Origin: Methanococcoides alaskense
GTDB taxonomy: Archaea; Halobacteriota; Methanosarcinia; Methanosarcinales; Methanosarcinaceae
NCBI RefSeq assembly: GCF_031454185.1
Contig: NZ_JAVDQI010000009.1
Span: 30,556-94,555, forward strand
DNA: 64,000 bases
Direction of reading: 5' to 3'
This document shows positions 16,531 to 25,904 of the stretch, piece by piece. The position numbers and the translations under genes were made by a program. Under the pieces are notes generated by a model, which had not been told where the DNA came from, made no database searches, and saw only the letters and a program-made list of their open reading frames with translations. The first letter of the stretch is position 1. Every line of letters starts with the position of its first letter.

Positions 16531-19095
16531 TCAGTCAATAAGTCTTGATGAAGCCATAATACAAGGCTGTCCCGACCATTCACCACAGACAAGCTTTGTT
16601 TCGACCCCGACCAGAAAACCACCCGCACCCAGCATAACAGTTTCATATACTAATTTTCCCCCAACCCGGGCACTCGAAAGCATAGAATCCACATTATCCC
16701 ACTCCCCATCAGGATGAAGCTCAAGGTAATGCATATCTGAAATATCCTCATCAGAAAATTTCAGACCTTCTACAAGCATCTTATTTGCATAGAGGACATA
16801 TCCATCCATGTCCAATACCACCAGGATCTCATCCACCATATCAACAAGGGACTGAAGGTCATTGTACTTCTTGGAATCATTTGAATCCGAGCGGATCTTT
16901 GAAATGACCACTCCGATCTGGGTAGCAATGGTCTCAAGGGAATTGCGTGCATCGGCAGGGATCTCATATTCGGAATGCGAGGATAAGCAAAGCGCTGCAA
17001 TGACATTCCCATCATGTATCACAGGGATTATACCGGTAGCATGCAAACCCTCGTACTGGGAGCTCTCACCAGTAGTAATAGCACTGAGCTCCGAATGATG
17101 TTTGTAAACCGGTTGCCCGGTCATCACAAGACGATTCTGCACAGAATTCTTTCCAAACACCGAAGTTTCCTTAACAAAACGCTCTGAAAGACCTTTATGC
17201 GCCACAAGTCTCAGATCCCCATTTGATTCATCAAAAAGATACAACCTTCCAGAATCTATCGGCTCGACCTTTAAGCTGAATTCAAGCATCTGTTCAAAGG
17301 TTTCCTCAAGAGTATGCGCAGAACTTAGAACACTATCAAGATCAAATTGCATATGCATAAAATCATCAGAATGTTTACGGTCAGTAACATCCACAATGAT
17401 ACCCTGCATATAAGCGACATTCCCATCCTCATCGTGCTTGATGAACGTTCTTTCATCCACCCATCGTATATCGCCGAACTTGGTCAATACCCGATATTCC
17501 TGATTAAAATCCATAAAACCTGCATCTATCCTCTTAGAAAGCTCCTTTTGCACCCTATCAAGATCATAAGGATGGACAATATCAGCATACACAAAACTTC
17601 CCGAAATAAAATCATCCACCGAATAACCAAACTGGGTCACATTTTCTGAAACGAACTCGACCGGCCAATCAGGATCAGCACGCCAAAGGAAAACAACCGC
17701 AGGACTATTCTTAATAACATCCCCGAGGATCTTCTGTATGTCAAGAGAACGGCGTAGCTCCTCATCCACCCCCCTATGAAGGAGAATACTCCACATTCCC
17801 TGCATCAGAAGTGTGACCTGACGCACATCGGAAAGATCATAATTATCAGTCTTATTGGCAAGCCCTACAAGAGCAACGATCTTGTCCCTTTCAAATATAG
17901 GAACGCTCAAAAAACGATCGATCCGCATATGCCCTTCAGGATATCCCTTTTTAGAAGGATTCTCTTCTAAATAATCATTGACTATGATCGGCAACCTCTG
18001 TTTCAGAGATTCACCCCATAACCCGACATCGACCATATGTGACTGAAGTTTCTTTTTGTTCAGAGAACATTCATTCGTAACACCCTCAGACCATGAATCA
18101 GTCGTGATGACACTTTCATCATCGCTCATGAATGCCAGATATCCGATCTTGCTATTAGTCAGTCTTACGACCTCATCCCTGGCAAAATCAATAATGTCCT
18201 GAATGGAAGCATCCGTCATCTGGTACAAACGTAACAGCGCTTCAATACGTTTTTCTTCACTATGAAGTGCATTCTCTATCTTCTTCCTCCCAGTGATATC
18301 AAGAATGATACCCTGGAGATATGTCACATTGCCCAGTGGATCGTGTTGTATCTGAGTCCTTTCATCGACCCAGCGCACTTCTCCAGTCTTTGTGAGGATA
18401 CGATACTCCTGAAAGAAATCAGAATATCCACCCTCAGTACACTTGGAAACTCCTGCACGAACACGGTCAATATCATCAGGATGTACAATATCACCATAGA
18501 CCAACTTCCCTGATATGAAATCCCCCACTGAATAACCGAACATATCAATGTTCTTCGATACGAACTCCACGGGCCAATCCTTCTCTGCCCTCCAGAGAAA
18601 TACAACCACCGGACTTGAATTGATAACGGTCTGAAGCGCTTTGTTCATACCAAGAGCACCATCAAGCAAAGCAATATCGTCCATCCTTTGCTCAGTAATA
18701 TCCAGAATGATACCATGATAGAACTGAATAGAACCGGAATCATCACAATGAGCGGATGTCCTTTCATCGACCCATCGAATATCCCCGGCCTTTGTGAGAA
18801 TACGATATCGAAGGTTGAAATTGCGGTCTTTATCATCCACATGAAGAGACGTTTCAGATATTACATGATCAACATCATCGGGATGAATAATATCAACATA
18901 ACGAAACTTTCCAGAGATCAGATCTTTTGCATCATACCCGAATTGTGAGATGTTCTCGGAAACGAACTCCACGGGCCAGCCCACTTCCGCCCTCCATAAA
19001 AAGACAATCGCAGGGCTGGAATTTATAACAGATTTGAAAACCTCTTCCCGGGATGCCGCATCAATAGTAGATACTTTTACACCGCCTACATTCAT
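16531..19095 (-). CDS. Multisensor PAS/GAF protein lacking a kinase domain
   Basis: An 854-aa soluble signalling protein. Visible order: PAS (about 20-140), PAS (150-285), GAF (290-440), PAS (450-580), GAF (590-740) and a fourth more distant PAS (745-850). The first three PAS domains share near-identical openings (INSSPAIVFLWRAEVGWPVEF and close variants) and a VDERT segment, suggesting internal duplication. There is no HisKA, HATPase, receiver or cyclase domain, and the frame ends in TGA directly after the last PAS. It may therefore sense and pass on the signal by protein contact. Ligands are unknown. Confidence 0.85.
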   Translation of the reverse strand: MNVGGVKVSTIDAASREEVFKSVINSSPAIVFLWRAEVGWPVEFVSENISQFGYDAKDLISGKFRYVDIIHPDDVDHVISETSLHVDDKDRNFNLRYRILTKAGDIRWVDERTSAHCDDSGSIQFYHGIILDITEQRMDDIALLDGALGMNKALQTVINSSPVVVFLWRAEKDWPVEFVSKNIDMFGYSVGDFISGKLVYGDIVHPDDIDRVRAGVSKCTEGGYSDFFQEYRILTKTGEVRWVDERTQIQHDPLGNVTYLQGIILDITGRKKIENALHSEEKRIEALLRLYQMTDASIQDIIDFARDEVVRLTNSKIGYLAFMSDDESVITTDSWSEGVTNECSLNKKKLQSHMVDVGLWGESLKQRLPIIVNDYLEENPSKKGYPEGHMRIDRFLSVPIFERDKIVALVGLANKTDNYDLSDVRQVTLLMQGMWSILLHRGVDEELRRSLDIQKILGDVIKNSPAVVFLWRADPDWPVEFVSENVTQFGYSVDDFISGSFVYADIVHPYDLDRVQKELSKRIDAGFMDFNQEYRVLTKFGDIRWVDERTFIKHDEDGNVAYMQGIIVDVTDRKHSDDFMHMQFDLDSVLSSAHTLEETFEQMLEFSLKVEPIDSGRLYLFDESNGDLRLVAHKGLSERFVKETSVFGKNSVQNRLVMTGQPVYKHHSELSAITTGESSQYEGLHATGIIPVIHDGNVIAALCLSSHSEYEIPADARNSLETIATQIGVVISKIRSDSNDSKKYNDLQSLVDMVDEILVVLDMDGYVLYANKMLVEGLKFSDEDISDMHYLELHPDGEWDNVDSMLSSARVGGKLVYETVMLGAGGFLVGVETKLVCGEWSGQPCIMASSRLID

Positions 19096-19360
19096 TTTTT
19101 TGGCACTGATGCGATCAACTCCATAATTACTGCTAGATGATACTGTTCATTAATGTTGCTCATAAAGTAATAAGATAAAAGACATATTTATACATTGATG
19201 AGTGAGCATCCAAAATGACAGTTCATTTTATATAAATTTTTGATACTTTAAAATAAATTAGCCTTATGCGGATAAATATGAAGAGTACGCCAAACCAAAG
19301 CACTTACTACCCCAACTCCATTGCAAAAAGTATATCACTTGACACCGGATATTTCAATAT

Positions 19361-20251
19361 ATGAATAATATCAAGGACATGTTCCAGCAGGTATCTTACA
19401 AAAGAAAACTAAAACAAATGGTCAAGAACGCTGAAAGCACCTATGGAAAAGGTTATGTGCTACATGAGATCGGACGATTTGAAGAAGCGCTGGAAAAATA
19501 TGAAGAAGCAGCATCCATATGGGAAGAACTACAACAAGAGCTCCTCCAAAGTGAAATGGAAGATGAAGCCGAGAATGCTGCAAAACGTGAACTTGAAGTT
19601 AGATTCAACAAATGTTTCATCCTGTTCAAACTGGACAAAAAGGAAGAAGCACTTGCCATAATAGAAGACACGATACAAAAAACGCCCGATGACATAAAAC
19701 CCGTCTTCAGCAAAGGGTTCATACTATTCAACATCGGTCAATATGAAGAAGCACTCAAGATACTTGACAAGGCCATTTCGCTCGAACCGGAATATCCTGA
19801 TGCATGGTGTTGCAAAGCAAACACCCTATATCAACTCGAACGTTTTGAAGAAGCCCTCGAATCCTATGAAAAAGCGATAGAATTTGCAGACATGATGCAC
19901 TTCAATTTCCCACGTTACTCATTCCTGAACACGAACCCTGACCCCACTATCAAGAAAAATGCATCCGGAGTTTGGTATTGTAAGGCCAACACCCTTGAAA
20001 AGCTGGGAAAGCACAAAGAAGCAATTGAAGCTTACAACAATGCCCTTGAGATCAAACCAGCATTTTCCGATGCATGGTACTGCATGGGGAACACTCTTGA
20101 AGAAATGGGAGAGAACGAGAATGCTTTGAATGCATACAGCAATGCACTCAAAGTAGAAAGGGGTTTTACCGCAGCACTTGAGAACAAGGCAAACTTACTA
20201 TTTAAGCTTGGAAGAGAGGAAGAAGCAAAGGAATTGCTCGGTTCAAATTGA
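19361..20251 (+). CDS. Tetratricopeptide repeat protein
   Basis: A 296-aa protein made almost wholly of TPR units, recognisable by repeated A-WY-CKANTL and G--EEAL-SY--AI--- patterns (for example DAWCCKANTLYQLERFEEAL and SDAWYCMGNTLEEMG). TPRs are protein-interaction scaffolds; partners are unknown. It starts 265 bases from the divergent PAS/GAF gene and converges on the deaminase gene. A TATA-like TTTTATATAAAT occurs near 19226, far upstream of the ATG. Confidence 0.88.
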   Translation: MNNIKDMFQQVSYKRKLKQMVKNAESTYGKGYVLHEIGRFEEALEKYEEAASIWEELQQELLQSEMEDEAENAAKRELEVRFNKCFILFKLDKKEEALAIIEDTIQKTPDDIKPVFSKGFILFNIGQYEEALKILDKAISLEPEYPDAWCCKANTLYQLERFEEALESYEKAIEFADMMHFNFPRYSFLNTNPDPTIKKNASGVWYCKANTLEKLGKHKEAIEAYNNALEIKPAFSDAWYCMGNTLEEMGENENALNAYSNALKVERGFTAALENKANLLFKLGREEEAKELLGSN

Positions 20252-20266
20252 GATGTTAGAGAATGA

Positions 20267-20746
20267 TCAATACATTCTCTTATCTGTTTTTTTAGACCAT
20301 TCGCTAAGGAGTTCGTGACAATCCTCACACTCCAGGTTCACTTCTTTAAGTACTGAAGGGTCAACACCTTCCCTAAACATCGCATAAATGTCACCATCAT
20401 CAAAACCTATAGATGCAACATCCTCTGTACTGGTGCCATAGTAGATCTTCCCAATACGTGCCCACATGATCGCTGAAAGACACATAGGGCAAGGCATTGT
20501 AGTCGCATAGAGCTCACAACCCGACAGATCGAAATCCTCCAGAAACGCTGATGCCTTACGGATGGCCACGATCTCAGCATGAGCAGACGGATCATTGGTC
20601 CCAAGAACTTCATTATGTCCTTTTGAGATGATATTACCGTCCTTTACAATGACAGCTCCAAAAGGGCCACCTTCATTGTTACGCATACCTTTTAATGCTT
20701 CTTTTACAGCAACATCCATGAAATTGCCCATAGGATCTTCTGACAT
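20267..20746 (-). CDS. Nucleoside/guanine deaminase of the CDA superfamily
   Basis: A 159-aa zinc deaminase. Active-site motifs are HAEIVAIRKA (His ligand and catalytic Glu) and PCPMCLSAIMW (two Cys ligands). The length and GGPFGAVIVKDG segment resemble guanine deaminases of the GuaD type, with tRNA-adenosine deaminase as the alternative. The ATG at 20746 is preceded by AGGTG, and its region overlaps the end of the DUF447 gene, so it is translationally coupled to a probable cofactor operon. That context hints at a pterin-like or purine-derived substrate. Confidence 0.82.
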   Translation of the reverse strand: MSEDPMGNFMDVAVKEALKGMRNNEGGPFGAVIVKDGNIISKGHNEVLGTNDPSAHAEIVAIRKASAFLEDFDLSGCELYATTMPCPMCLSAIMWARIGKIYYGTSTEDVASIGFDDGDIYAMFREGVDPSVLKEVNLECEDCHELLSEWSKKTDKRMY

Positions 20747-20748
20747 GT

Positions 20749-21345
20749 TCACACCTGTTCATCATATCTTTTAAGAAGAAGGGCCATTGCTTCCTTATCA
20801 GGCTCACTACCACATTTGTTGACGGTAGTAGAATATGCTTTTATGAGCCTCATATACTTCTCATCATTCGTCAATTCATATCGAGTAGCGTGTACACAGG
20901 ACTCTACCACGAGATTGAAGCCCCTGTTGATCGAATTAAAGATACAGCGACCTGCATGGGCATGCCTTGGAATGAGCTTTGCAACTATTGCTTCGGAAGT
21001 CTCCTTGACCTCATCGCATTCGAATACGACCCAACAAAATGAATCCCTGACAGTTGCAAACCCAAGTCCTTCATAGGAAAGAACTTCAAACTCCGGTTCA
21101 GCAAGGTTCCCAAAAGTACTACGCACGAAAATAAAAGGATCATAAACAAGATTTGCGACAAGTATACGTTCTGCTTTTACATTATCATAGGTCTGCGAAC
21201 CTTTGTAAAGTCTTACAAATACATCATTGCCCTTCCTTATGATACCTATTGGAGCTGCATTTGGCTCCCAACCATTAGAGGTAGTCACAATAACTTCCGA
21301 GATACCCTCAGTGATACCAAAATCATCCAGATCGAGTTCAGTCAT
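20749..21345 (-). CDS. DUF447 family protein (FMN-binding split-barrel type)
   Basis: A 198-aa protein of the DUF447 family, found in methanogens and in methylotrophs that use tetrahydromethanopterin. The EVIVTTSNGWEPNAAPIGI opening and ILVANLVYDPFIFV segment fit a flavin-binding split barrel. The role is unproven but usually placed in C1-carrier cofactor biosynthesis. Its start codon overlaps the stop of the CitG-like gene, and it is coupled to the deaminase downstream. Confidence 0.82.
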   Translation of the reverse strand: MTELDLDDFGITEGISEVIVTTSNGWEPNAAPIGIIRKGNDVFVRLYKGSQTYDNVKAERILVANLVYDPFIFVRSTFGNLAEPEFEVLSYEGLGFATVRDSFCWVVFECDEVKETSEAIVAKLIPRHAHAGRCIFNSINRGFNLVVESCVHATRYELTNDEKYMRLIKAYSTTVNKCGSEPDKEAMALLLKRYDEQV

Positions 21346-22310
21346 TAGAATCTCAAACCCCCAAGTAAAGATATGAACAAACCTGCTATGACGATATCTG
21401 CTGTCGATCCGGGATTCAAACCTTTCTCCAAAAGCAGCTCATCGAATTCCCCCACCTCATCCCAGAAAGGAGACATGTGGTGGCCTGAGCCTTCCAGCTT
21501 GTCCACAATACATTTCGCCTGCCATGAAACTTCCTCAGCGGTCTTTTCATCGGTCTTTGTCCTGATGAACGTATCAGGTCTTTCAGAAAGCAACTTCAGG
21601 AACGAAAAAACAACTGCATGATTGATATCAGGTATCAATGGTGCATCCCCGGATATACCCATAAAAATATCCAGCATTTGGGCACACTTCACACAATCAC
21701 CAAAACCATTGACCCATTCATTAGCGATCTGGTCGTAGCCCTGTGAGATCTTCATGAGATCGTAAAGAGTAAGTCCCTCATCCCTCAATGATACAAATGA
21801 TGAATCATCCTGAAGATCGAACTCATCCACATCGTTCACACGCACCCCTGCTGAACGGAACGCCTTATAGAAATCAATAGCATCATCCGTATCCGTTGAA
21901 CGGACTATTTCATGAGCACGGGCAACTAGCTCATCCATATCGAGATCATTGCCACTGCCAAGGATCTCACCGGCAGCCATTGAAAGCGGTATAAGGAGAA
22001 GAAATGCCCCAAAATGCGTGTTCCCACCGCTCTGCCAGCTATTACTATGACAGACCGCACTTCTTAGCAGAGCACCAAACCGGGCATCTTTTTTTGCTGC
22101 AGCTTCAATAACGGGATGAATACTTACCGCAGATGCCAGAAAATGTTCATACCTGGTATCCTCATAGTCATGGTGCCTGTCAATATTACCCGGCTTTGGA
22201 GATGAGGAAACCTCAAGTATCATTGCCAGCTGTGCACAGCATGCGATATGTGAGTATACAGACCGGTTGTTACAACCATCAATAGAATACATACCCTGAT
22301 CACTGTTCAT
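21345..22310 (-). CDS. CitG-like triphosphoribosyl-dephospho-CoA synthase family protein
   Basis: About 321 residues. The LEVSSSPKPGNIDRHHDY motif and the SGGNTHFGAFLLLIPLS motif are signatures of the CitG family (COG1767), which joins ribosyl phosphates to dephospho-CoA. Methanogens lack citrate lyase, so this member probably serves another cofactor. It overlaps the end of the marker 9 gene (ATG at 22310; an earlier ATG at 22328 is possible) and the start of the DUF447 gene, forming a tightly coupled operon. Confidence 0.82.
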   Translation of the reverse strand: MNSDQGMYSIDGCNNRSVYSHIACCAQLAMILEVSSSPKPGNIDRHHDYEDTRYEHFLASAVSIHPVIEAAAKKDARFGALLRSAVCHSNSWQSGGNTHFGAFLLLIPLSMAAGEILGSGNDLDMDELVARAHEIVRSTDTDDAIDFYKAFRSAGVRVNDVDEFDLQDDSSFVSLRDEGLTLYDLMKISQGYDQIANEWVNGFGDCVKCAQMLDIFMGISGDAPLIPDINHAVVFSFLKLLSERPDTFIRTKTDEKTAEEVSWQAKCIVDKLEGSGHHMSPFWDEVGEFDELLLEKGLNPGSTADIVIAGLFISLLGGLRF

Positions 22311-23436
22311 TAACAGGTTTTTTGGCATTATCTAATATATAAGTTGCAAGGTCCTTTTTCAACCGCATATAATCCGAAGCAGAAAGGTCAAGGACATCGA
22401 GAACACCGTCTCTCAGATAACAGGGTTTTGAGATCTTACAACACCATGCCAGGCTGCCAAAACATGTACTATCACCAAATTCGAGAGGGGTTCCTTTTAC
22501 AAATTCCATTTTGATATTCGCAAATTCCTTTGGACTATATCCAAGCTGAGCCGCCTTATCATGCACTGCACATGATTTAACAGGCAAACAGCAAAATGCG
22601 AGTCCCCTAAGGTCACCTTCGCCACGACATATATGTTTGGGAGAATTATACCAGCCCATCTGTTCCTGCACTGTACAGACATCTTCAACAAGAGAATCAA
22701 TGAACCCATCATCCTCAAGCACACCCCGAGATACCGAGATCATATCAGCACCCTTTGAGAACATGCCCCTTGCGTCCATAATGTCCATAATTGAATTATT
22801 CCCAATAAGGAAAAGCCTTGTAGAATCACGAATACGCAAAATGGCACGAAGGTCAGCACCAGCACCTTCTTTCATGGCATCGACATGGAGAATGTCTGCT
22901 CCTGCGTTCTCAATGCTTCTTGCAAGGGCCACATCATCGACAATGTTTGCTCTCACTTTCACAGAAAGAACCACACCGGTCTCTTTGATCTTCTTTATCC
23001 ACTCAGTAAGTCTGGGAAGGTCTTGCATAAATGCTTCACCAACACCGATAGAAACCATTTCCTCCTGCCTGCAATGTGCATCAAGCTCAAGTATGCCACC
23101 TGCATCTTTCACGATACTTGCAGCTTTAAGAAGAGGGTCAAGGCTTACAGCCCTTACATTAAAACCTACGGCCCCAGCAGTATCAACAGCATTTACCTCA
23201 GTTTCAAAAAACTCAAGAGGAGCATCCGATAAGAATTCCTGCCGCCCTCTTTCAACAAGCTTTGCAGCAGCTGCATTCGTTTCTTCGTCCAGATTATAGC
23301 CACCGATCACTGCAAGACCGGCATTCTTTGCATTTTTGCTGGCAAATGCACTGTCAGTGATACCAGCCATTGGCGCAAGCGCAATGGGGTTTCTGAAAGT
23401 AACATAACCAACTTGCAGATCAAAAAGTTCATCGCT
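22300..23436 (-). CDS. Methanogenesis marker protein 9 (Dus-like barrel with Cys-rich C terminus)
   Basis: About 378 residues. The N-terminal part is a flavin TIM barrel like tRNA-dihydrouridine synthase (NPIALAPMAGITDSAF, then LHVDAMKEG). The last 110 residues hold a cysteine-rich domain (CRGEG, CCLPVKSC, CFGSLAWCC, CYLRDG) that may bind a metal or FeS cluster. This fusion is the methanogenesis marker 9 family, restricted to methanogens and relatives and of unknown function. GTG at 23436 with TGAGG upstream is preferred to the ATG at 23469, which lacks a ribosome site. Confidence 0.83.
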   Translation of the reverse strand, partial: SDELFDLQVGYVTFRNPIALAPMAGITDSAFASKNAKNAGLAVIGGYNLDEETNAAAAKLVERGRQEFLSDAPLEFFETEVNAVDTAGAVGFNVRAVSLDPLLKAASIVKDAGGILELDAHCRQEEMVSIGVGEAFMQDLPRLTEWIKKIKETGVVLSVKVRANIVDDVALARSIENAGADILHVDAMKEGAGADLRAILRIRDSTRLFLIGNNSIMDIMDARGMFSKGADMISVSRGVLEDDGFIDSLVEDVCTVQEQMGWYNSPKHICRGEGDLRGLAFCCLPVKSCAVHDKAAQLGYSPKEFANIKMEFVKGTPLEFGDSTCFGSLAWCCKISKPCYLRDGVLDVLDLSASDYMRLKKDLATYILDNAKKPVNEQ

Positions 23437-23608
23437 CACAATAATAGCCTCATTCAAATGATTTAGCATATCTTGCGCTGTAGAAGAAAGTAGTTACATA
23501 TTAATGTAACGTTAGGTAAATAGATAGATACAGACGACAAAGGACCGATAATAGTACCAACATTACTAGCAGATAATAACATCAAATATCAGAAAAAGAG
23601 GCTATAAA

Positions 23609-24400
23609 GTGGAAACAATAAAAATTGCAGCCATACAGATGGATATTTGTCATTGCAATAAACAAAAGAACATCGAAAAGGCCCTTCGCTTCTCAGAAGA
23701 AGCCGTTTCAAAAGGTGCTGATATTATCATCCTTCCAGAAGTGTTCTCCACGGGCTTTTGCTATGAAGACCTTGAGAAGGCAGCAGAATCAAGCCCATAC
23801 CCCACAATTGAAGAACTAGCAGTCTTCTCAAAAAAGAACAAGTGTACCATGATAGGTTCCATAATCGAAAAACATGGCTTCGAGAACAGAGAAACATATA
23901 CAAATCTGGGCTTTTGCCTGGAGGATGGAGAACTTGTCGGGACCTACACAAAGACACATCCTTTCGGAAAGGAAAAAGGATATTTCGCATCAGGGGATAC
24001 CATCGAACCGATACATCTTAAAGAACGGGACCTGACAATTGGGTTGCAAATATGCTATGAGATAAGGTTCCCTGAAATAGCAAGGAAGCTTTGCCTTTCA
24101 GGAGCTGACATACTCATAACCATTGCCGAGTTCCCGAACCCAAGAGAACATCAATGGAGACCACTTGCCACTGCACGTGCCATTGAAAATCAGATATTCC
24201 ATATAGCATGCAATTGCTCCGGCTCAGATCCCAATTCCACCTTCTTTGGAGGCACTATGATAATCGACCCTCTTGGAAACGTAATAGCAGATACAAAGGA
24301 CGGAGAATGTGTGATAATAGAAGAAATTGATACATCCATCATGAGAACAACAAGAGAAACAATACCGATTTTCGATGATCGCAGACCAGAACTATATTGA
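23609..24400 (+). CDS. Carbon-nitrogen hydrolase (nitrilase/omega-amidase superfamily)
   Basis: A 263-aa amidase-type hydrolase. The Glu-Lys-Cys triad can be read from ILPEVFSTGF (Glu), TKTHPFGKEKGYF (Lys) and GLQICYEIRFPE (Cys). Length and motifs resemble omega-amidase (Nit2/YafV)-like enzymes that hydrolyse alpha-keto acid amides; other small amides are possible. It is transcribed alone, divergent from the marker 9 operon and convergent with the marker 12 gene. Confidence 0.88.
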   Translation: METIKIAAIQMDICHCNKQKNIEKALRFSEEAVSKGADIIILPEVFSTGFCYEDLEKAAESSPYPTIEELAVFSKKNKCTMIGSIIEKHGFENRETYTNLGFCLEDGELVGTYTKTHPFGKEKGYFASGDTIEPIHLKERDLTIGLQICYEIRFPEIARKLCLSGADILITIAEFPNPREHQWRPLATARAIENQIFHIACNCSGSDPNSTFFGGTMIIDPLGNVIADTKDGECVIIEEIDTSIMRTTRETIPIFDDRRPELY

Positions 24401-24460
24401 GGAAAGAATAAAGAAAGGGAAAGAACAAAGCCTCTTGAAAGATTCGGATCATTAAATAGC

Positions 24461-25438
24461 TCAGATCTTAAAATTGACATCAAGCCCAAGAATTGTCCTT
24501 GCGCCGGCTGCAATGTCACGTGCGATCTCAGCACATCCTATAGCAGCACTCCATTTACCGAGCAATTCGGGTTTCAGGTCAAGATGAGAACCTATTCTTT
24601 CAGCAACATAGTCAACTTCACCAACTGAACCTGCAAGAAAGACCTTTCCACATGAGCCGTGATCTTTCATCAGGACCTGCATCGCTGCAATTTCCATTGA
24701 TGCGAATAAAGCTATCTGGTCCAGTGCCAGTATAGCAGCGCTTTCACCATTTTCAGCAGCTTCAAGAAGTTCATCGTTATCTGAATAAGGAGTGTGTTTC
24801 AGCACACCTGCATTTATGAAAGCTTCATTTGCACTACATTTGCCCGCATCCACATCCCGTATAGCTTCAAGGTCGAGTGGACCATGCCGGGTTCCCGGTG
24901 CAAAGATACAGGCATCGATAGCACCTATGAGCTTACCACCACAAACACCTACGGTGACCGTGTTGGAGCTTATGTCTGAGACCACAAGGTCATCTATACC
25001 CTTACATTTGGCATTGTAGGCTATACCTATCTTCTCAGGACTTGTGGAATGGGAAAAAACGTTCAAACGTGGATCAGTATTGCTTTTTGCATGAATTCCG
25101 GGGATGAGGACTGCAGGGGCAGGAGAATTTTTTATCGCATCAAAGACAAGTGTCCCAGCTCCGGTCTTTTTTCCAACACCCTCTATGCTCAAAACACCCC
25201 TGGAATCGACATTGTCCACATCCTCGATACTTACAATGCCATCACCCATTGAATAGGTGACAGCTGCAAGTTCTATATCTGAGATCCCTATATCAAGATG
25301 AGAAGTGATCGAATCGATTATCTGAGCTTCGGACATGCCGGATACTTCTGTACGTGGCATTTCAAATGTCCTTATACGATCCTCACAGATCCCGGCAAAA
25401 CGCATTGCGTTAGTTCCGTGGTCAACTCCGATAAACAT
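24461..25438 (-). CDS. Methanogenesis marker protein 12 (UPF0285, ASKHA-fold)
   Basis: A 325-aa protein with an actin/sugar-kinase type fold: an N-terminal phosphate-1-like segment FIGVDHGTNAMRF, a VVSDISSNTVTVGV phosphate-2-like segment and a GKVFLAGSVGEV adenosine-binding-like segment. This matches the UPF0285 / methanogenesis marker 12 family, known only from methanogen-type archaea and biochemically undefined. AAGGTGTGAT precedes the ATG. The gene 16 bases upstream (25455-25805) is probably co-transcribed. Confidence 0.75.
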   Translation of the reverse strand: MFIGVDHGTNAMRFAGICEDRIRTFEMPRTEVSGMSEAQIIDSITSHLDIGISDIELAAVTYSMGDGIVSIEDVDNVDSRGVLSIEGVGKKTGAGTLVFDAIKNSPAPAVLIPGIHAKSNTDPRLNVFSHSTSPEKIGIAYNAKCKGIDDLVVSDISSNTVTVGVCGGKLIGAIDACIFAPGTRHGPLDLEAIRDVDAGKCSANEAFINAGVLKHTPYSDNDELLEAAENGESAAILALDQIALFASMEIAAMQVLMKDHGSCGKVFLAGSVGEVDYVAERIGSHLDLKPELLGKWSAAIGCAEIARDIAAGARTILGLDVNFKI

Positions 25439-25454
25439 CGATCACACCTTGATC

Positions 25455-25805
25455 TCAGATATCAAAAAGCATAGCATTAAGCTCTTCCACCAGAGGTACC
25501 CCTTCTTCACGGGTAGCAACCTTTGTAACGATCCTGATTTCCTGAGCTGAGGTCCCATGGGACAGAAGAAGACGTAGATTACCGTGCTCATCGGGATGTG
25601 GAAGTACCTTTGCGGCAAGATTACCGCCTGGAGAGCTCTTACCCCTGACAGTGATCACGGAAGGAATGATGCCCTTTACCTTTTCATGCTGACTGATGAT
25701 AGCAAGGATATTTTTACCCTGACGTTCACCAATGACAGTTGTGTGTGCCCCATGAAGTTTCTCTTTCAACGACGCTTCCTTACTTATTATAGCAGTATCA
25801 TCCAT
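25455..25805 (-). CDS. Conserved hypothetical protein upstream of marker 12
   Basis: A 116-aa soluble alpha/beta protein that I do not recognise. It has a central VITVRGKSSPGGNLAAKVLPHPDEHG stretch (given here only as its position, about residues 51-76) rich in Gly, Pro and His, and no cysteines. The ATG at 25805 is preferred over TTG two codons upstream. It precedes the marker 12 gene by 16 bases on the same strand, so a role in the same methanogen-specific process is likely. Confidence 0.65.
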   Translation of the reverse strand: MDDTAIISKEASLKEKLHGAHTTVIGERQGKNILAIISQHEKVKGIIPSVITVRGKSSPGGNLAAKVLPHPDEHGNLRLLLSHGTSAQEIRIVTKVATREEGVPLVEELNAMLFDI

Positions 25806-25877
25806 GAACAAAATTTGGAAGAATCATATAAAACGTTAGTGGTCTACAGAAAGTAAAATTTAAAAAAAAGATAGGAT

Positions 25878-25895
25878 ATGCACCAAAAGGTGCAT
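25878..25895 (-). terminator. Hairpin and T-tract terminator after the ACT protein gene
   Basis: ATGCACC and GGTGCAT form a perfect 7-bp stem with a 4-base loop, ten bases past the stop of the ACT gene. On the minus strand it is followed by a run of eight T (25862-25869). It separates the ACT/phenylacetate-CoA ligase unit from the marker 12 unit. Confidence 0.6.
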
Positions 25896-25904
25896 TTTCC
25901 AGTA

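Noticed and set aside
22637..23299. 220-aa reading frame antisense to the marker 9 gene
   Set aside because: Ser/Ala-rich composition typical of a reverse-strand shadow, no ribosome site, and full overlap with a conserved gene.
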